A stretch of 64,000 nt of DNA from Streptomyces vinaceus (GCF_008704935.1 NZ_CP023692.1:5051001-5115000), one strand, 5' to 3'; counted from the first letter of the stretch, positions 23,695-34,509 are shown. Notes: generated from the sequence alone by a model not told the origin. Program-made: numbers and translations.

Positions 23695-26172
23695 GTGACC
23701 GATGCCGATCAGGTCCGCCACGACGCCGTAGAAGCGGCTCTCGGCAAGCTGGACCTCGACACCAAGGCCCGTCTGCTGGCCGGCCAGGACATGTGGTCCC
23801 TGCCCGCCGTTCCCGAGATCGGGCTGGAGTCCCTGGTCATGTCCGACGGCCCCATCGGGGTCCGCGGCGTGCGCTGGACCGCCGACGACCCGTCCATCGC
23901 CCTGCCCTCCCCGACCGCGCTGGCCGCCGCCTGGGACCCCGCGCTCGCCCGCCGCGCCGGCCGGCTCCTCGCCCAGGAGGCCCGCCGCAAGGGCGTCCAC
24001 GTCCTCCTCGCCCCCACCGTCAACCTCCACCGCTCCCCGCTCGGCGGCCGCCACTTCGAGTGCTATTCCGAGGACCCGTACCTCACCGGCGCCATCGGCT
24101 CGGGCTACGTGAACGGCGTCCAGGACGGCGGCGTCGGCACCACCGTCAAGCACTTCGTCGGCAACGACGCCGAGACCGAACGGTTCACCGCCGACAGCGT
24201 CATCGCCCCGCGCCCGCTGCGGGAGCTGTACCTGGCGCCCTTCGAGGCGATCGTCGCGAACGCCCACCCCTGGGGCATCATGACGGCCTACAACCGGGTC
24301 AACGGCACGACGATGACCGAGAACCAGGACCTCGTGAACGAGGTCCTGCGCGCCGAATGGGGCTTCGACGGGTACAACGTCTCCGACTGGATGGCCGCCC
24401 GCTCCACCACCGGCGACATCCTCGGCGGCCTCGACGTGGCCATGCCCGGACCGCAGACCGTGTACGGGCCCGCCCTCGCCGAAGCCGTCCGGGCCGGCGA
24501 GGTCCCCGAGTCCGCCGTGGACGAGGCCGTGCGCAACGTCCTGCGCCTCGCCGCACGCGTCGGCGTCCTGCAGGGCGCCCCGGCCGTCGTCACCGAGGCC
24601 CCGGCGGCGATCGACGGACAGGCGCTGGCCCGCGAGCTCGCCGCCCGCGGCTTCGTCCTCGTACGCAACGAGAACGCGACCCTTCCGCTGGAGGCCGCCC
24701 CCGGCCGCACCGTCGCCCTGCTCGGCGCGGCCGCCCGCGACGCCCGCGTCCTCGGCGGCGGCTCGGCCACCGTCTTCCCCGAGCGGATCGTCTCCCCGCT
24801 GGACGGGCTGACCGCCGCCCTCCCGGACGGAGCCCTGACCTTCCGCGTGGGGGCCGACCCCTCCGACGAGCTCACCCCCGCCGACCAGGGCTTCGGACTC
24901 CGCGCGATCTGCCGCGACGGCTCCGGCGCCGTCCTCGGCGAGGGCAGCCTGCCCACCGGCCAGGTCCAGTGGATCGGCGACGACCTGCCCGCGGGCGCCT
25001 CGTACGAGACCATGGCGACCATCGAGGTCACCGGTACGTTCGTGCCGCGCGAGAGCGGCGAGCACGCCTTCGGCACCCGCGGGCTCGGCGCCTTCGCCCT
25101 CGCGGTCGGCGGCGAGACCCTATGGGAGGGCGTCCAGCCGATGGGCAACGAGGCCGACCCCTTCGAGGCCTTCTTCGGCGCCCCCAGCGAACGCGGCCGC
25201 GTCACCCTCACCGAGGGCCGGCCGGTCGAGGTCTCGCTGACCTTCCAGGTCCCCGACACGAGCACCCTGCCGCTCCGGGCGATCATGTTCTCGCTGCTCC
25301 ACCTCGGCCCGCGGCGCGACGCCGACGAGCTGATCGCCGAGGCCGTGGAGGCAGCCCGCGCCGCCGACACCGCCGTGGTGGTCGTCGCGACCACCGAGCG
25401 CGTGGAGTCCGAGGGCTTCGACCGCAGCGACCTGCGCCTGCCGGGCCGCCAGGACGACCTCGTGCGCGCCGTCGCCGCCGCCAACCCGAACACCGTGGTC
25501 GTCGTCAACGCCGGCTCCCCGGTCGAGCTGCCGTGGCGGGACGAGGTGGCCGCCGTACTCCTGACCTGGTTCCCCGGCCAGGAGGGCGGGGCGGCGCTGG
25601 CCGACGTGCTGCTCGGGCTCGCCGAGCCGGGCGGGCGCCTGCCCACCACCTGGCCCGCACGGTTCTCCGACGCGCCGGTCACCGAGGTGACCCCGGCCGA
25701 GGGGCGCCTGGAGTACACCGAGGGCCTCTTCATCGGCTACCGGGCGTACGAGCGTCAGGGCATCGCCCCCGCCTACCCGTTCGGGCACGGCCTCGGCTAC
25801 ACCGACTGGGCGTACGAGTCCCTGGAGGTCACCGGCGCCACCGCCCGGGTCCGCGTCACCAACACCGGCACCCGGGCCGGGCGCGAGGTCGTCCAGCTCT
25901 ACGTCGCTCCCGCGGGCGCGGCGTCCGGCGGCGCGGCCTCCGACGGGGGGCAGGGCGCGGCCGTGGAACGGCCGGCGAGCTGGCTGGCCGCGTTCGCGGG
26001 CGTCGAGGCGGGCCCCGGCGAGAGCGTCGAGGCCGAGATCGCCCTGCCCGCCCGGGCCTTCGAGGTCTGGGACGAGGAGACCGGCCGCTGGCGGCGGATC
26101 GGCGGCGCCTACGAGGTCCGCGCGAGCCACGCCCACGGCGACACCCGCCTGACGGCGACCCTGGAGGTCTAG
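23695..26172 (+). CDS. GH3 beta-glycosidase with PA14 insert
   Basis: An 825-residue cytoplasmic enzyme without a signal peptide. The N-terminal GH3 barrel contains KHFVGNDAE (about 152-160) and the nucleophile Asp231 in YNVSDWMA. The GH3 C-terminal domain starts near 300 (ARGFVLVRNENATLPL). A PA14-like carbohydrate domain is inserted at about 415-490 (SGEHAFGTRGLGAFALAVGGE in outline). A likely acid/base Glu lies in VESEGFDRSDL after it. A fibronectin-III-like domain closes the protein. This matches BglX/BglB-type beta-glucosidases that split imported oligosaccharides or glycosides. The start is GTG 23695 with GAGGAGG 8 nt upstream. Divergent TetR is the likely regulator. Confidence 0.9.
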   Translation: MTDADQVRHDAVEAALGKLDLDTKARLLAGQDMWSLPAVPEIGLESLVMSDGPIGVRGVRWTADDPSIALPSPTALAAAWDPALARRAGRLLAQEARRKGVHVLLAPTVNLHRSPLGGRHFECYSEDPYLTGAIGSGYVNGVQDGGVGTTVKHFVGNDAETERFTADSVIAPRPLRELYLAPFEAIVANAHPWGIMTAYNRVNGTTMTENQDLVNEVLRAEWGFDGYNVSDWMAARSTTGDILGGLDVAMPGPQTVYGPALAEAVRAGEVPESAVDEAVRNVLRLAARVGVLQGAPAVVTEAPAAIDGQALARELAARGFVLVRNENATLPLEAAPGRTVALLGAAARDARVLGGGSATVFPERIVSPLDGLTAALPDGALTFRVGADPSDELTPADQGFGLRAICRDGSGAVLGEGSLPTGQVQWIGDDLPAGASYETMATIEVTGTFVPRESGEHAFGTRGLGAFALAVGGETLWEGVQPMGNEADPFEAFFGAPSERGRVTLTEGRPVEVSLTFQVPDTSTLPLRAIMFSLLHLGPRRDADELIAEAVEAARAADTAVVVVATTERVESEGFDRSDLRLPGRQDDLVRAVAAANPNTVVVVNAGSPVELPWRDEVAAVLLTWFPGQEGGAALADVLLGLAEPGGRLPTTWPARFSDAPVTEVTPAEGRLEYTEGLFIGYRAYERQGIAPAYPFGHGLGYTDWAYESLEVTGATARVRVTNTGTRAGREVVQLYVAPAGAASGGAASDGGQGAAVERPASWLAAFAGVEAGPGESVEAEIALPARAFEVWDEETGRWRRIGGAYEVRASHAHGDTRLTATLEV

Positions 26173-26199
26173 GGGGTGTCCGGAAATCACCCATGAACC

Positions 26200-26235
26200 G
26201 GACCGGGGGCGGGCCCTGACACCCGCCCCCGGTCC
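26200..26235. terminator. bidirectional terminator between GH3 and GDSL genes
   Basis: A perfect 14-bp stem (26200-26213 with 26222-26235, GGACCGGGGGCGGG) with an 8-nt loop lies between two convergent genes. Confidence 0.9.
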
Positions 26236-26250
26236 CCATGCCCTCCCGCG

Positions 26251-27159
26251 TCAGCGCGGCGGCTCGGCCGCCGTCACCTGGCGGTGCGCCAGCTCCGCGA
26301 GCCGCGCCTGCCCGTCCTTGCCCGGGTGGAACCAGTCCCAGCGGCTCAACTGCTGCGCGGAGAAGGGGTACTGGAATACCGCGCCGCCGTCGTAGCGGCA
26401 CAGCGCGTCCTTCGCGCAGACCTCGCGCAGCACTTCGTTGTACTCGACCACCCGCGCCCGCACCTGCTCGCGCCGGGCCGTCGCCCCGGTCGCCACCGAC
26501 AGCGGGTCGGCGAGCATCGACTGACAGATCCCCAGCTTCCAGATCTGCCGCACCATCGGGGCGTCCTTGCCCTGCTCCCACAGCCGCTGGAGGTCCGGCA
26601 CGCTGGAGACGTACACCTGGGAGGCGGGGGAGGCCGCGCGCAGGCCGGCGAGGGCCTTCTCGAACCCGGCCCGGAACTCCGCCACCGGCGTCATCGACGA
26701 AGCCGTCGGCCGACAGGCGTCGTTCGAGCCCACCATCACCGTGACCAGATCGGGCCTGTGCTCCGCGGCCGAGGCCAGCTGCCCCGCGAGGTCCGCCATC
26801 CGCGCGCCGGTCACGGCGTAGTTCCAACTGCGCGCCGGCACCTCGGCCTCCCCGAGCAGCCGGGCCGCGAGCGAGTGGACGGCCGGGTCGTTCCCGGTGG
26901 CCCAGGAGACCTCCGGGCAGTCCGCCAGCACCGAACAGGCGTCGAAACCCCGCGTGATGGAATCGCCGGCGGCGGCCACCGAGGCGGGCGCGGTGTTCCA
27001 GCGCGGCCCGGCGTGCGATCCGTGCTCACCCTCCGTGTCCGACCCGCCCGACTGACATCCGGTCAGCACCCCGGCCAGGAGCACCGTCGCCGCGCCCGCG
27101 CCCGCGAGGGTCCGGCGCCGGGTCGTGCGCGCGCGGCGTCGCATGGCGGTGGTGCCCAT
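26251..27159 (-). CDS. SGNH/GDSL-type lipoprotein hydrolase
   Basis: A 302-residue secreted lipoprotein. A twin-basic N-terminus (RRRARTTRRR) and hydrophobic core precede the lipobox LTGC near residue 35. SGNH blocks follow: AAGDSITRG (about 63-71, Ser nucleophile), the VTGARMADLAGQL region (Gly block), VGSNDACRP (Asn block), and WFHPGKDG near the C-terminus (His block). The family hydrolyses carboxyl esters of lipids or glycans at the cell surface. Cys pairs suggest disulfides. GGAGGG is about 9 nt before the ATG at 27159; an internal ATG at 27144 is less well placed. It is divergent from DUF3145. Confidence 0.87.
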   Translation of the reverse strand: MGTTAMRRRARTTRRRTLAGAGAATVLLAGVLTGCQSGGSDTEGEHGSHAGPRWNTAPASVAAAGDSITRGFDACSVLADCPEVSWATGNDPAVHSLAARLLGEAEVPARSWNYAVTGARMADLAGQLASAAEHRPDLVTVMVGSNDACRPTASSMTPVAEFRAGFEKALAGLRAASPASQVYVSSVPDLQRLWEQGKDAPMVRQIWKLGICQSMLADPLSVATGATARREQVRARVVEYNEVLREVCAKDALCRYDGGAVFQYPFSAQQLSRWDWFHPGKDGQARLAELAHRQVTAAEPPR

Positions 27160-27317
27160 CGGGTGGTTCCCTCCTCGTCGCCCCAGGTCCTCCCGGGGCG
27201 TCCTGCTGAGTGAATGCTCTGTGTTCGGCGGCCTCGGACCGACCGTACGTCACACCATGACCCCCGGCGCACGGTAGCTTTTTCCCGTGGCGTTTCGGCC
27301 GCAGGTCCCATAGCGCA

Positions 27318-27346
27318 TTGTCAAATAATTTCCGTTACATTACATC
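27318..27346 (+). promoter_or_regulatory. promoter of the DUF3145 gene
   Basis: TTGTCA (27318-27323), a 17-nt spacer and TACATC (27341-27346) form a good sigma70-class promoter in an unusually AT-rich stretch (27311-27380), about 63 nt before the GTG start. Confidence 0.55.
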
Positions 27347-27408
27347 ACGTCACATACTGTCCGTTTTCTGGAGTTTATTCCCGACCTCGTCCCACACTGG
27401 AGGTCCCG

Positions 27409-27903
27409 GTGACGACACGTGGAGTTCTGTACGTGCATTCCGCGCCGCGAGCGCTCTGCCCGCACGTGGAATGGGCTGTTGCGGGGGTGCTCGGGGTGCG
27501 GGTGAACCTCGACTGGATCAGGCAGCCCGCCTCCCCCGGTACCTGGAGAGCCGAGTTCTCCTGGCAGGCCGAAGCGGGTACCGCGTCGAAGCTGGCGTCC
27601 GCGCTGCGCGGCTGGCACCTGCTGCGCTTCGAGGTGACCGCCGAACCCTGCCCCACCGCCGAGGGCGAGCGCTACAGCTCCACCCCGGAGCTCGGCATCT
27701 TCCACGCCGTCACCGGCATGCACGGCGACATCCTGATCCCCGAGGACCGGCTGCGCGCCGCCCTCGCCCGGTCCGCGCGGGGCGAGAGCGAGCTGGAGGA
27801 GGAGATCGCCAAACTGCTCGGCAAGCCCTGGGACGACGAGCTGGAGCCCTTCCGCTACGCGGGCGAGGGCGCCCCGGTCCGCTGGCTGCACCAGGTGGTC
27901 TGA
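27409..27903 (+). CDS. DUF3145 domain protein
   Basis: A 164-residue soluble protein of the actinobacterial DUF3145 family. The family opening VLYVHSAPRALCPHVEWA (about 6-23) and central FSWQAEAGTASKLASAL and RGWHLLRFEVTAEP are readily seen. The fold and function are unknown to me. The start is GTG with GGAGG 5 nt upstream, overriding a longer in-frame frame beginning near 27214. It sits beside the fab operon, convergent with fabF and separated by a strong terminator, a neighbourhood typical of streptomycetes. Confidence 0.9.
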   Translation: MTTRGVLYVHSAPRALCPHVEWAVAGVLGVRVNLDWIRQPASPGTWRAEFSWQAEAGTASKLASALRGWHLLRFEVTAEPCPTAEGERYSSTPELGIFHAVTGMHGDILIPEDRLRAALARSARGESELEEEIAKLLGKPWDDELEPFRYAGEGAPVRWLHQVV

Positions 27904-27919
27904 GGGTGCCGCGGATGCG

Positions 27920-27957
27920 GAAAGGGCCCGCCCGGCGAGTGCCGGGCGGGCCCTTTC
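27920..27957. terminator. bidirectional terminator, DUF3145 / fabF
   Basis: A perfect 17-bp stem (27920-27936 with 27941-27957, core AAAGGGCCCGCCCGGC) with a GAGT loop separates two convergent genes. Confidence 0.93.
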
Positions 27958-27976
27958 GTACGTACTGTCTGGCGGA

Positions 27977-29242
<1,266 letters not shown>

Positions 29243-29321
29243 AGGAATTCTTTCTCCACGTCTCAGAGGGTGCTGAATTGTCACGGCGCCACCGCCAGGT
29301 GGCGACAAACGCTCGTCAGGC

Positions 29322-29570
29322 TCAGGCCTGGTTGTTCAGGATGTAGTCCGCGGCGTCGCCGACCGTCTTGAGGTTCTTGACGTCCTCGTCCGGGATCTTG
29401 ACGTCGAAGCGCTCTTCGGCGGCGACGACGACCTCGACCATGGAGAGCGAGTCGACGTCCAGGTCGTCGGTGAACGACTTCCCGGCCTCGACGTCCTCGA
29501 CGGGGATGCCGGCGATCTCGTTGACGATCTCCGCGAGACCCTCGATGATCTCTTCCTGCGTGGCGGCCAT
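29322..29570 (-). CDS. acpP: acyl carrier protein
   Basis: An 82-residue acidic protein. Ser41 in DLDVDSLSMVE is the phosphopantetheine attachment site. The DSLS form is common in actinobacterial ACPs. It carries acyl intermediates between FabD, FabH and FabF products encoded by its neighbours. AAGGAG lies just before the ATG. The flanking gaps (57 and 79 nt) contain no obvious promoter, so it is transcribed with the operon. Confidence 0.98.
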   Translation of the reverse strand: MAATQEEIIEGLAEIVNEIAGIPVEDVEAGKSFTDDLDVDSLSMVEVVVAAEERFDVKIPDEDVKNLKTVGDAADYILNNQA

Positions 29571-29627
29571 GTGGCGCTCCTTCTATAGCTAACTGGGGTA
29601 AGCGGGGCGGGATGTGGATCCCGGGCC

Positions 29628-30632
<1,005 letters not shown>

Positions 30633-30651
30633 GCTGAGTGGGCTCCTTCTC

Positions 30652-31575
30652 TCAGACCGCGTGCTCGGCGAGGAGCGCGGCGGCCTTTTCGAGATCGTCC
30701 GGGGTCTTCAGGGCCACGCTCGGCACGCCCTTGAGCGCGCGCTTGGCCAGACCCGTAAGAGTGCCACCCGGGCTGAGCTCGATGATCCCGGTGACGCCCA
30801 GCTCGCCGAACGTCTCCATGCACAGGTCCCAGCGGACCGGGTTCGCGACCTGGCCGACCAGGCGGGCGACGACGTCGGCGCCCGTGGTGACGACGTGGCC
30901 GTCCTTGTTCGAGACGTAATTCAGCTCCGGGTCGGCCGGGGCGAGGGCCTGCGCGGCCTTCTCCAGCGTGGCGACCGCGGGAGCCATGTGGTGCGTGTGG
31001 AAGGCGCCCGCGACCTTGAGGGCGACGACCTTCATGGAACCCTCGGGCTTCTCGGCCACCAGGGCGTCGATCTGCTCCATCGTTCCTGCGGCGACGATCT
31101 GGCCCGCGCCGTTGATGTTCGCCGGGGTCAGACCCAGCTTCTCCAGGTGCGCGACGACGACCGCCTGGTCGCCCCCGAGCACCGCGGCCATGCCCGTCTC
31201 GGTGACGGCGGCGGCCTCGGCCATCGCCAGACCGCGCGTCCGTACGAAGGACAGCGCGTCCGCGTCGGACAGCACACCGGCGTACGCGGCGGCGGTGATC
31301 TCGCCGACGCTGTGGCCCGCGACGGCGCCGAAGGCGCCGCGGGAACCGAGTGCGGAGGCGGACAGGAGACCGGCGGCCACCAGCAGCGGCTGGGCCACCG
31401 CCGTGTCGCGGATCTCGTCCGCGTCCGCCTTCGTGCCGTAGTGGGCAAGGTCGAGCCCGATGGCGTCCGACCAGGCGGCGACGCGGTCAGCGGCGCCGGG
31501 GAGGTCGAGCCAGGGAGTCAGGAAGCCGGGCGTCTGTGCGCCTTGGCCGGGAGCGACGAGTACGAGCACCCTCAC
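30652..31575 (-). CDS. fabD: malonyl-CoA:ACP transacylase
   Basis: A 307-residue acyltransferase that loads malonyl onto AcpP. Ser89 in AGHSVGEI is the nucleophile, the catalytic His is in GAFHTHHM (about 200), and the N-terminal VAPGQGAQTPGF is the first conserved box. Two GTG starts are possible, 31575 and 31569; the first is chosen because GAGAG lies about 5 nt upstream. It is the first structural gene of the operon, and the 83-nt gap from fasR holds the promoter. Confidence 0.96.
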   Translation of the reverse strand: MRVLVLVAPGQGAQTPGFLTPWLDLPGAADRVAAWSDAIGLDLAHYGTKADADEIRDTAVAQPLLVAAGLLSASALGSRGAFGAVAGHSVGEITAAAYAGVLSDADALSFVRTRGLAMAEAAAVTETGMAAVLGGDQAVVVAHLEKLGLTPANINGAGQIVAAGTMEQIDALVAEKPEGSMKVVALKVAGAFHTHHMAPAVATLEKAAQALAPADPELNYVSNKDGHVVTTGADVVARLVGQVANPVRWDLCMETFGELGVTGIIELSPGGTLTGLAKRALKGVPSVALKTPDDLEKAAALLAEHAV

Positions 31576-31658
31576 ACTCTCTCTTGTGGACGGTCCCCGC
31601 CGCCCGTGGGGACAGGGACGAAGAACCGTCGGGGTAATTGTTGATGTCCGACAAAAGT
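31576..31658 (-). promoter_or_regulatory. fasR-fabD intergenic region, likely FasR-controlled promoter
   Basis: This gap contains an AT-rich stretch read toward fabD (ACTTTTGTCGGACATCAAC, then AATTACC) and a 6-bp inverted repeat GTCCCC/GGGGAC at 31593-31613. In S. coelicolor the regulator encoded by the preceding gene is known to bind the fab promoter and activate it. The exact site is not identifiable by eye. Confidence 0.5.
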
Positions 31659-32864
31659 CTAGGACTGCGGATCGCCGTCGGCCAGACGCCCGAGGATCAA
31701 GGCGATCCGCAGCGTGAACGCAGATCGGACATCCGACGGCGACCAGCCGGTGACGTCGGTCACACGTCGCAGCCGGTAGCGCACCGTGTTGGGGTGCACG
31801 AACAACATCCGTGCCGCGCCCTCCAGACTGCTCGCCTGCTCCAGATACACGCTCAGCGTCTCCAGCAACGCGGAGCCCGCCTCTTCCAGCGGTCTGTAGA
31901 TCTCCTCCACCAATTGCTCCCGGGCGGAGGGATCCGAGGCGATCGCGCGCTCGGGCAGGAGATCGTCCGCGAGCACCGGGCGCGGGGCGTCCTGCCAGGC
32001 CGTACAGGCCTTCAGCCCGGCCGCCGCCGCCTGCGCCGACTTGGTCGCGTTCAGCAGGTCCGCCACCACCGGACCGGCCACCACCGGACCCGCAGCGAAC
32101 GGCCCGATCAGCGACTTCGCCACCTGGATCGGGTTGTCGCTGCCGCCCGCGATCACGACGAGGCGGTCCCCGAGCACGCCCGTCAGGACCTGGAGCTTGT
32201 GGTGGCGGGCCGCCCGCCGGATCGCCTCGACCGTCAGCTCGCTGTCGCCCTCCGGCGCGGTACCGAGCACCACGCACACGTGCTCCGGCGAATTCCAGCC
32301 AAGCGCGGCGGCCCGCGAGAGTGCGCCCTCGTCGGCCTCGCCGGACAGCACCGCGTTCACGACGAGGGACTCCAGCCGGGCGTCCCACGCCCCGCGCGCC
32401 TCGGCGGCCTGCGCGTACACCTGGGCCGTCGCGAACGCGATCTCCCGGGCGTACACCAGCAGCGCCTCGCGCAGGATCGACTCGTCGCCCGGGGCCGCGA
32501 CCTCCTCGATCGCGGTCTCCATGACCTCGATCGTCGTGCGGACCATCTCCACGGTCTGGCGCAGGGTGATCGCCCGGGTCAGCTCGCGCGGAGCCGTCCC
32601 GAAGACGTCCGTCGAGATCGCCTGCGGAGTCTCCGGGTGCCGGAACCACTCGGTGAACGCGGCGATACCGGCTTGCGCGACCAGACCGATCCAGGACCGG
32701 TTCTCCGGGGGCATCGCCCGGTACCACGGCAGGGTCTCGTCCATGCGCGCGATCGCGTTCGCGGCGAGCCGGCCGGAGGACTTCTCCAGCCGGCGCAGCG
32801 TCGCGGCGTGCGGATGGGCGGGAGCGGGATGCGCGGGGGAATGCTCACGTTCGGGTTGGGACAC
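31659..32864 (-). CDS. fasR: PucR-type activator of fatty acid synthesis
   Basis: A 401-residue regulator. A helical N-terminal region (about 20-130) leads to a GGDEF-like PucR middle domain (about 165-300). The C-terminal PucR helix-turn-helix is clear: LLETLSVYLEQASSLEGAARMLFVHPNTVRYRLRRV in outline (about 335-370). The equivalent gene in S. coelicolor encodes FasR, which binds the fabD promoter and is needed for normal fatty-acid and storage-lipid levels. The start is GTG 32864 (SQPEREHSP). It lies directly upstream of fabD in the same direction and may be partly co-transcribed. The effector is probably an acyl-derived metabolite, which is inference. Confidence 0.92.
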   Translation of the reverse strand: MSQPEREHSPAHPAPAHPHAATLRRLEKSSGRLAANAIARMDETLPWYRAMPPENRSWIGLVAQAGIAAFTEWFRHPETPQAISTDVFGTAPRELTRAITLRQTVEMVRTTIEVMETAIEEVAAPGDESILREALLVYAREIAFATAQVYAQAAEARGAWDARLESLVVNAVLSGEADEGALSRAAALGWNSPEHVCVVLGTAPEGDSELTVEAIRRAARHHKLQVLTGVLGDRLVVIAGGSDNPIQVAKSLIGPFAAGPVVAGPVVADLLNATKSAQAAAAGLKACTAWQDAPRPVLADDLLPERAIASDPSAREQLVEEIYRPLEEAGSALLETLSVYLEQASSLEGAARMLFVHPNTVRYRLRRVTDVTGWSPSDVRSAFTLRIALILGRLADGDPQS

Positions 32865-32932
32865 GGGACAAGACTGCCTTATCGGGGCGGCGGCGCGGAG
32901 TCCGGTCCCACGGCGGCGCTCCACCGGGGGGC

Positions 32933-32945
32933 TACGGTGACTTCC
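32933..32945 (+). promoter_or_regulatory. candidate leaderless -10 (TACGGT) of the pirin gene
   Basis: TACGGT at 32933-32938 plus 7 nt leads directly to the ATG at 32946. No Shine-Dalgarno is present. Confidence 0.45.
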
Positions 32946-33599
32946 ATGATTGACGTACGCCGCGGGGCCGACCGGTACGCGGGCGGGGATCCGGACGCCG
33001 GGATCACCACCGCGCACGCCTTCTCCTTCGGCGCCCACTACGATCCGGACAACCTGCGCTTCGGCCCGGTCCTGGCCTGCAACGAGGAGGTGCTGGTCCC
33101 GGGCGCCGGCTTCGACGAGCACCCGCACAGCCACACCGAGATCGTGACCTGGGTCGTCGAGGGCGAGCTCACGCACAAGGGCAGCACCGGCGAGAGCACG
33201 GTGGTCCGGCCCGGTGACGTGCAGCACCTGGCCGCCGGATCCGGGGCCCGGCACATCGAGCGCAACGACGGCGCGGTACCGCTGCGCTTCGTGCAGACGT
33301 GGCTCGCGCCGCTGGCCGCCGGCGGGGAGCCCTCGTACGCGCTGGTCCGGCAGATCGCCGAAGGCGCCCCGTACGAGATCCCCGCGGCCGGCGCCGTCCT
33401 GCACGTGCGCAGGCCCGGGGCGGGCGAGCGGATCGCCGTACCGGCGGCGGAGCGGGTCTACCTGCACGTGGTACGCGGGGACCTGCGCCTGGACGGGGAG
33501 GAGCTCGGTCCCGGGGACTCGGCGCGGATCACCGGCGAAGCGGGTCTGGAGATCGTCGCCGGATCCCCGGGCGAGCTGCTGATCTGGGAGCTGCCGTAG
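32946..33599 (+). CDS. pirin family protein (bicupin)
   Basis: A 217-residue cytoplasmic protein. The N-terminal cupin has EHPHSHTEIVTWVVEGELTH in outline (about 59-78), giving the His/His/Glu metal ligands, followed by LAAGSGARHIERN. The C-terminal half is a second cupin-like beta domain. Pirins bind iron and some have quercetinase activity or regulatory roles; nothing here decides between them. The start codon is supported by the TACGGT-N7-ATG arrangement. Divergent from fasR with 81 nt between starts, and convergent with the serine hydrolase. Confidence 0.9.
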   Translation: MIDVRRGADRYAGGDPDAGITTAHAFSFGAHYDPDNLRFGPVLACNEEVLVPGAGFDEHPHSHTEIVTWVVEGELTHKGSTGESTVVRPGDVQHLAAGSGARHIERNDGAVPLRFVQTWLAPLAAGGEPSYALVRQIAEGAPYEIPAAGAVLHVRRPGAGERIAVPAAERVYLHVVRGDLRLDGEELGPGDSARITGEAGLEIVAGSPGELLIWELP

Positions 33600-33613
33600 C
33601 GCGTGCGGTGACG

Positions 33614-33630
33614 CGCCCGCTCAGCGGGCG
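33614..33630. terminator. short hairpin spanning the serine hydrolase stop
   Basis: CGCCCGC (33614-33620) and GCGGGCG (33624-33630) pair perfectly. The three-base loop is the complement of the hydrolase stop codon itself. Possibly a weak bidirectional terminator between two convergent genes. Confidence 0.4.
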
Positions 33631-34457
33631 GCGAGCTCGGCGAGGACCGCGTCGGTGAACGGGGGCCAGGCCTCCACGGCCCACGGGCCGAAGGCGCGGT
33701 CGGCCAGCGCCACGCACGCGGCGCGGGCGTCCGGGTCCACCCACAGGAAGGTGCCGGCCTGCCCGAAGTGCCCGAAGGTGCGCGGCGAGGAGGAGGCGCC
33801 CGTCCAGTGCGGGGACTTGCCGTCGCGGATCTCCACGCCGAGCCCCCAGTCGTTCGGGGACTGGATCCCGTACCCCGGGAGCACCCCCTTGAGCCCCGGG
33901 TGGACGACCGAGGTGGCCTCCGCGACCGTGCGCACGTCCAGCAGCCGCGGGGCCTGGAGCTCGGCGGCGAACCGGACGAGGTCGGAGACCGTCGAGACCC
34001 CGTCCTTGGCGGGCGAGCCCTCCAGCGTGGTCGACGCCATGCCGAGCGGCTCGAACACCGCCTGGTGCACGTACTCCGCGAACGGGATGCCCGTCGCCTT
34101 GGTGATGTGGTCGCCGAGCACCTCGAAACCGGCGTTCGAGTACAGCCGGCGCGTACCGGGCGCGGCCATCGCGCGGTGCTCGTCGAAGGCCAGCCCGCTG
34201 GTGTGCGCGAGCAGGTGACGGACCGTCGAGCCCTCGGGCCCGGCCGGCTCGTCCAGCTCGACGGCACCCTCCTCGTACGCGACGAGCGCGGCGTACGCGG
34301 CGAGCGGCTTGGTCACCGAAGCCAGCGCGAAGCGGTGGTCCAGGGGGCCGTGGGAGCCGGCCAGGCTCCCGTCGGCGCGCACGACGGCCGCCGCGGCGGT
34401 CGGTACCGGCCAGTTCTCGATGGTCCGCAGGCTCTGCAGGGTCTCCACGCTCTCCAT
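33621..34457 (-). CDS. serine hydrolase, beta-lactamase/PBP4* family
   Basis: A 278-residue enzyme without a signal peptide. SxxK is Ser47-x-x-Lys50 in ALASVTK and YxN is YSN at 106-108. HTSGL (about 85-89) and GHFGQAGT (about 240, the third-box equivalent HxG) complete the class C-like fold. It is shorter than true AmpC enzymes and probably hydrolyses esters or peptides in the cytoplasm. The ATG at 34457 is set against a longer frame that reads antisense through merR. Divergent from merR, sharing the region that contains the MerR dyad. Confidence 0.88.
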   Translation of the reverse strand: MESVETLQSLRTIENWPVPTAAAAVVRADGSLAGSHGPLDHRFALASVTKPLAAYAALVAYEEGAVELDEPAGPEGSTVRHLLAHTSGLAFDEHRAMAAPGTRRLYSNAGFEVLGDHITKATGIPFAEYVHQAVFEPLGMASTTLEGSPAKDGVSTVSDLVRFAAELQAPRLLDVRTVAEATSVVHPGLKGVLPGYGIQSPNDWGLGVEIRDGKSPHWTGASSSPRTFGHFGQAGTFLWVDPDARAACVALADRAFGPWAVEAWPPFTDAVLAELAAR

Positions 34458-34471
34458 GCGGCCGAGCCTAC

Positions 34472-34509
34472 TTGCTTGGAGTGCACTCCAAGGTTTTAGC
34501 GTGGTCGCC
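34472..34509 (+). promoter_or_regulatory. MerR-type promoter with 18-bp operator in a 19-bp spacer
   Basis: TTGCTT (34472-34477) and TAGCGT (34497-34502) are separated by exactly 19 nt, the lengthened spacer typical of MerR activation. The perfect palindrome CTTGGAGTGCACTCCAAG (34475-34492) lies between them. TAGCGT is followed by 7 nt and the ATG, so the merR transcript is probably leaderless. Confidence 0.8.

Noticed and set aside
30652..32727. A single large frame joining FabD to sequence within fasR
   Set aside because: The FabD domain begins at a GTG with its own upstream ribosome site; the upstream part is an out-of-frame reading of fasR, not a fusion.
34309..34509. An N-terminal extension of MerR reading back to 34309
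   Set aside because: It is antisense to the serine hydrolase start and would place the promoter dyad inside the gene; the ATG at 34510 fits the MerR fold.
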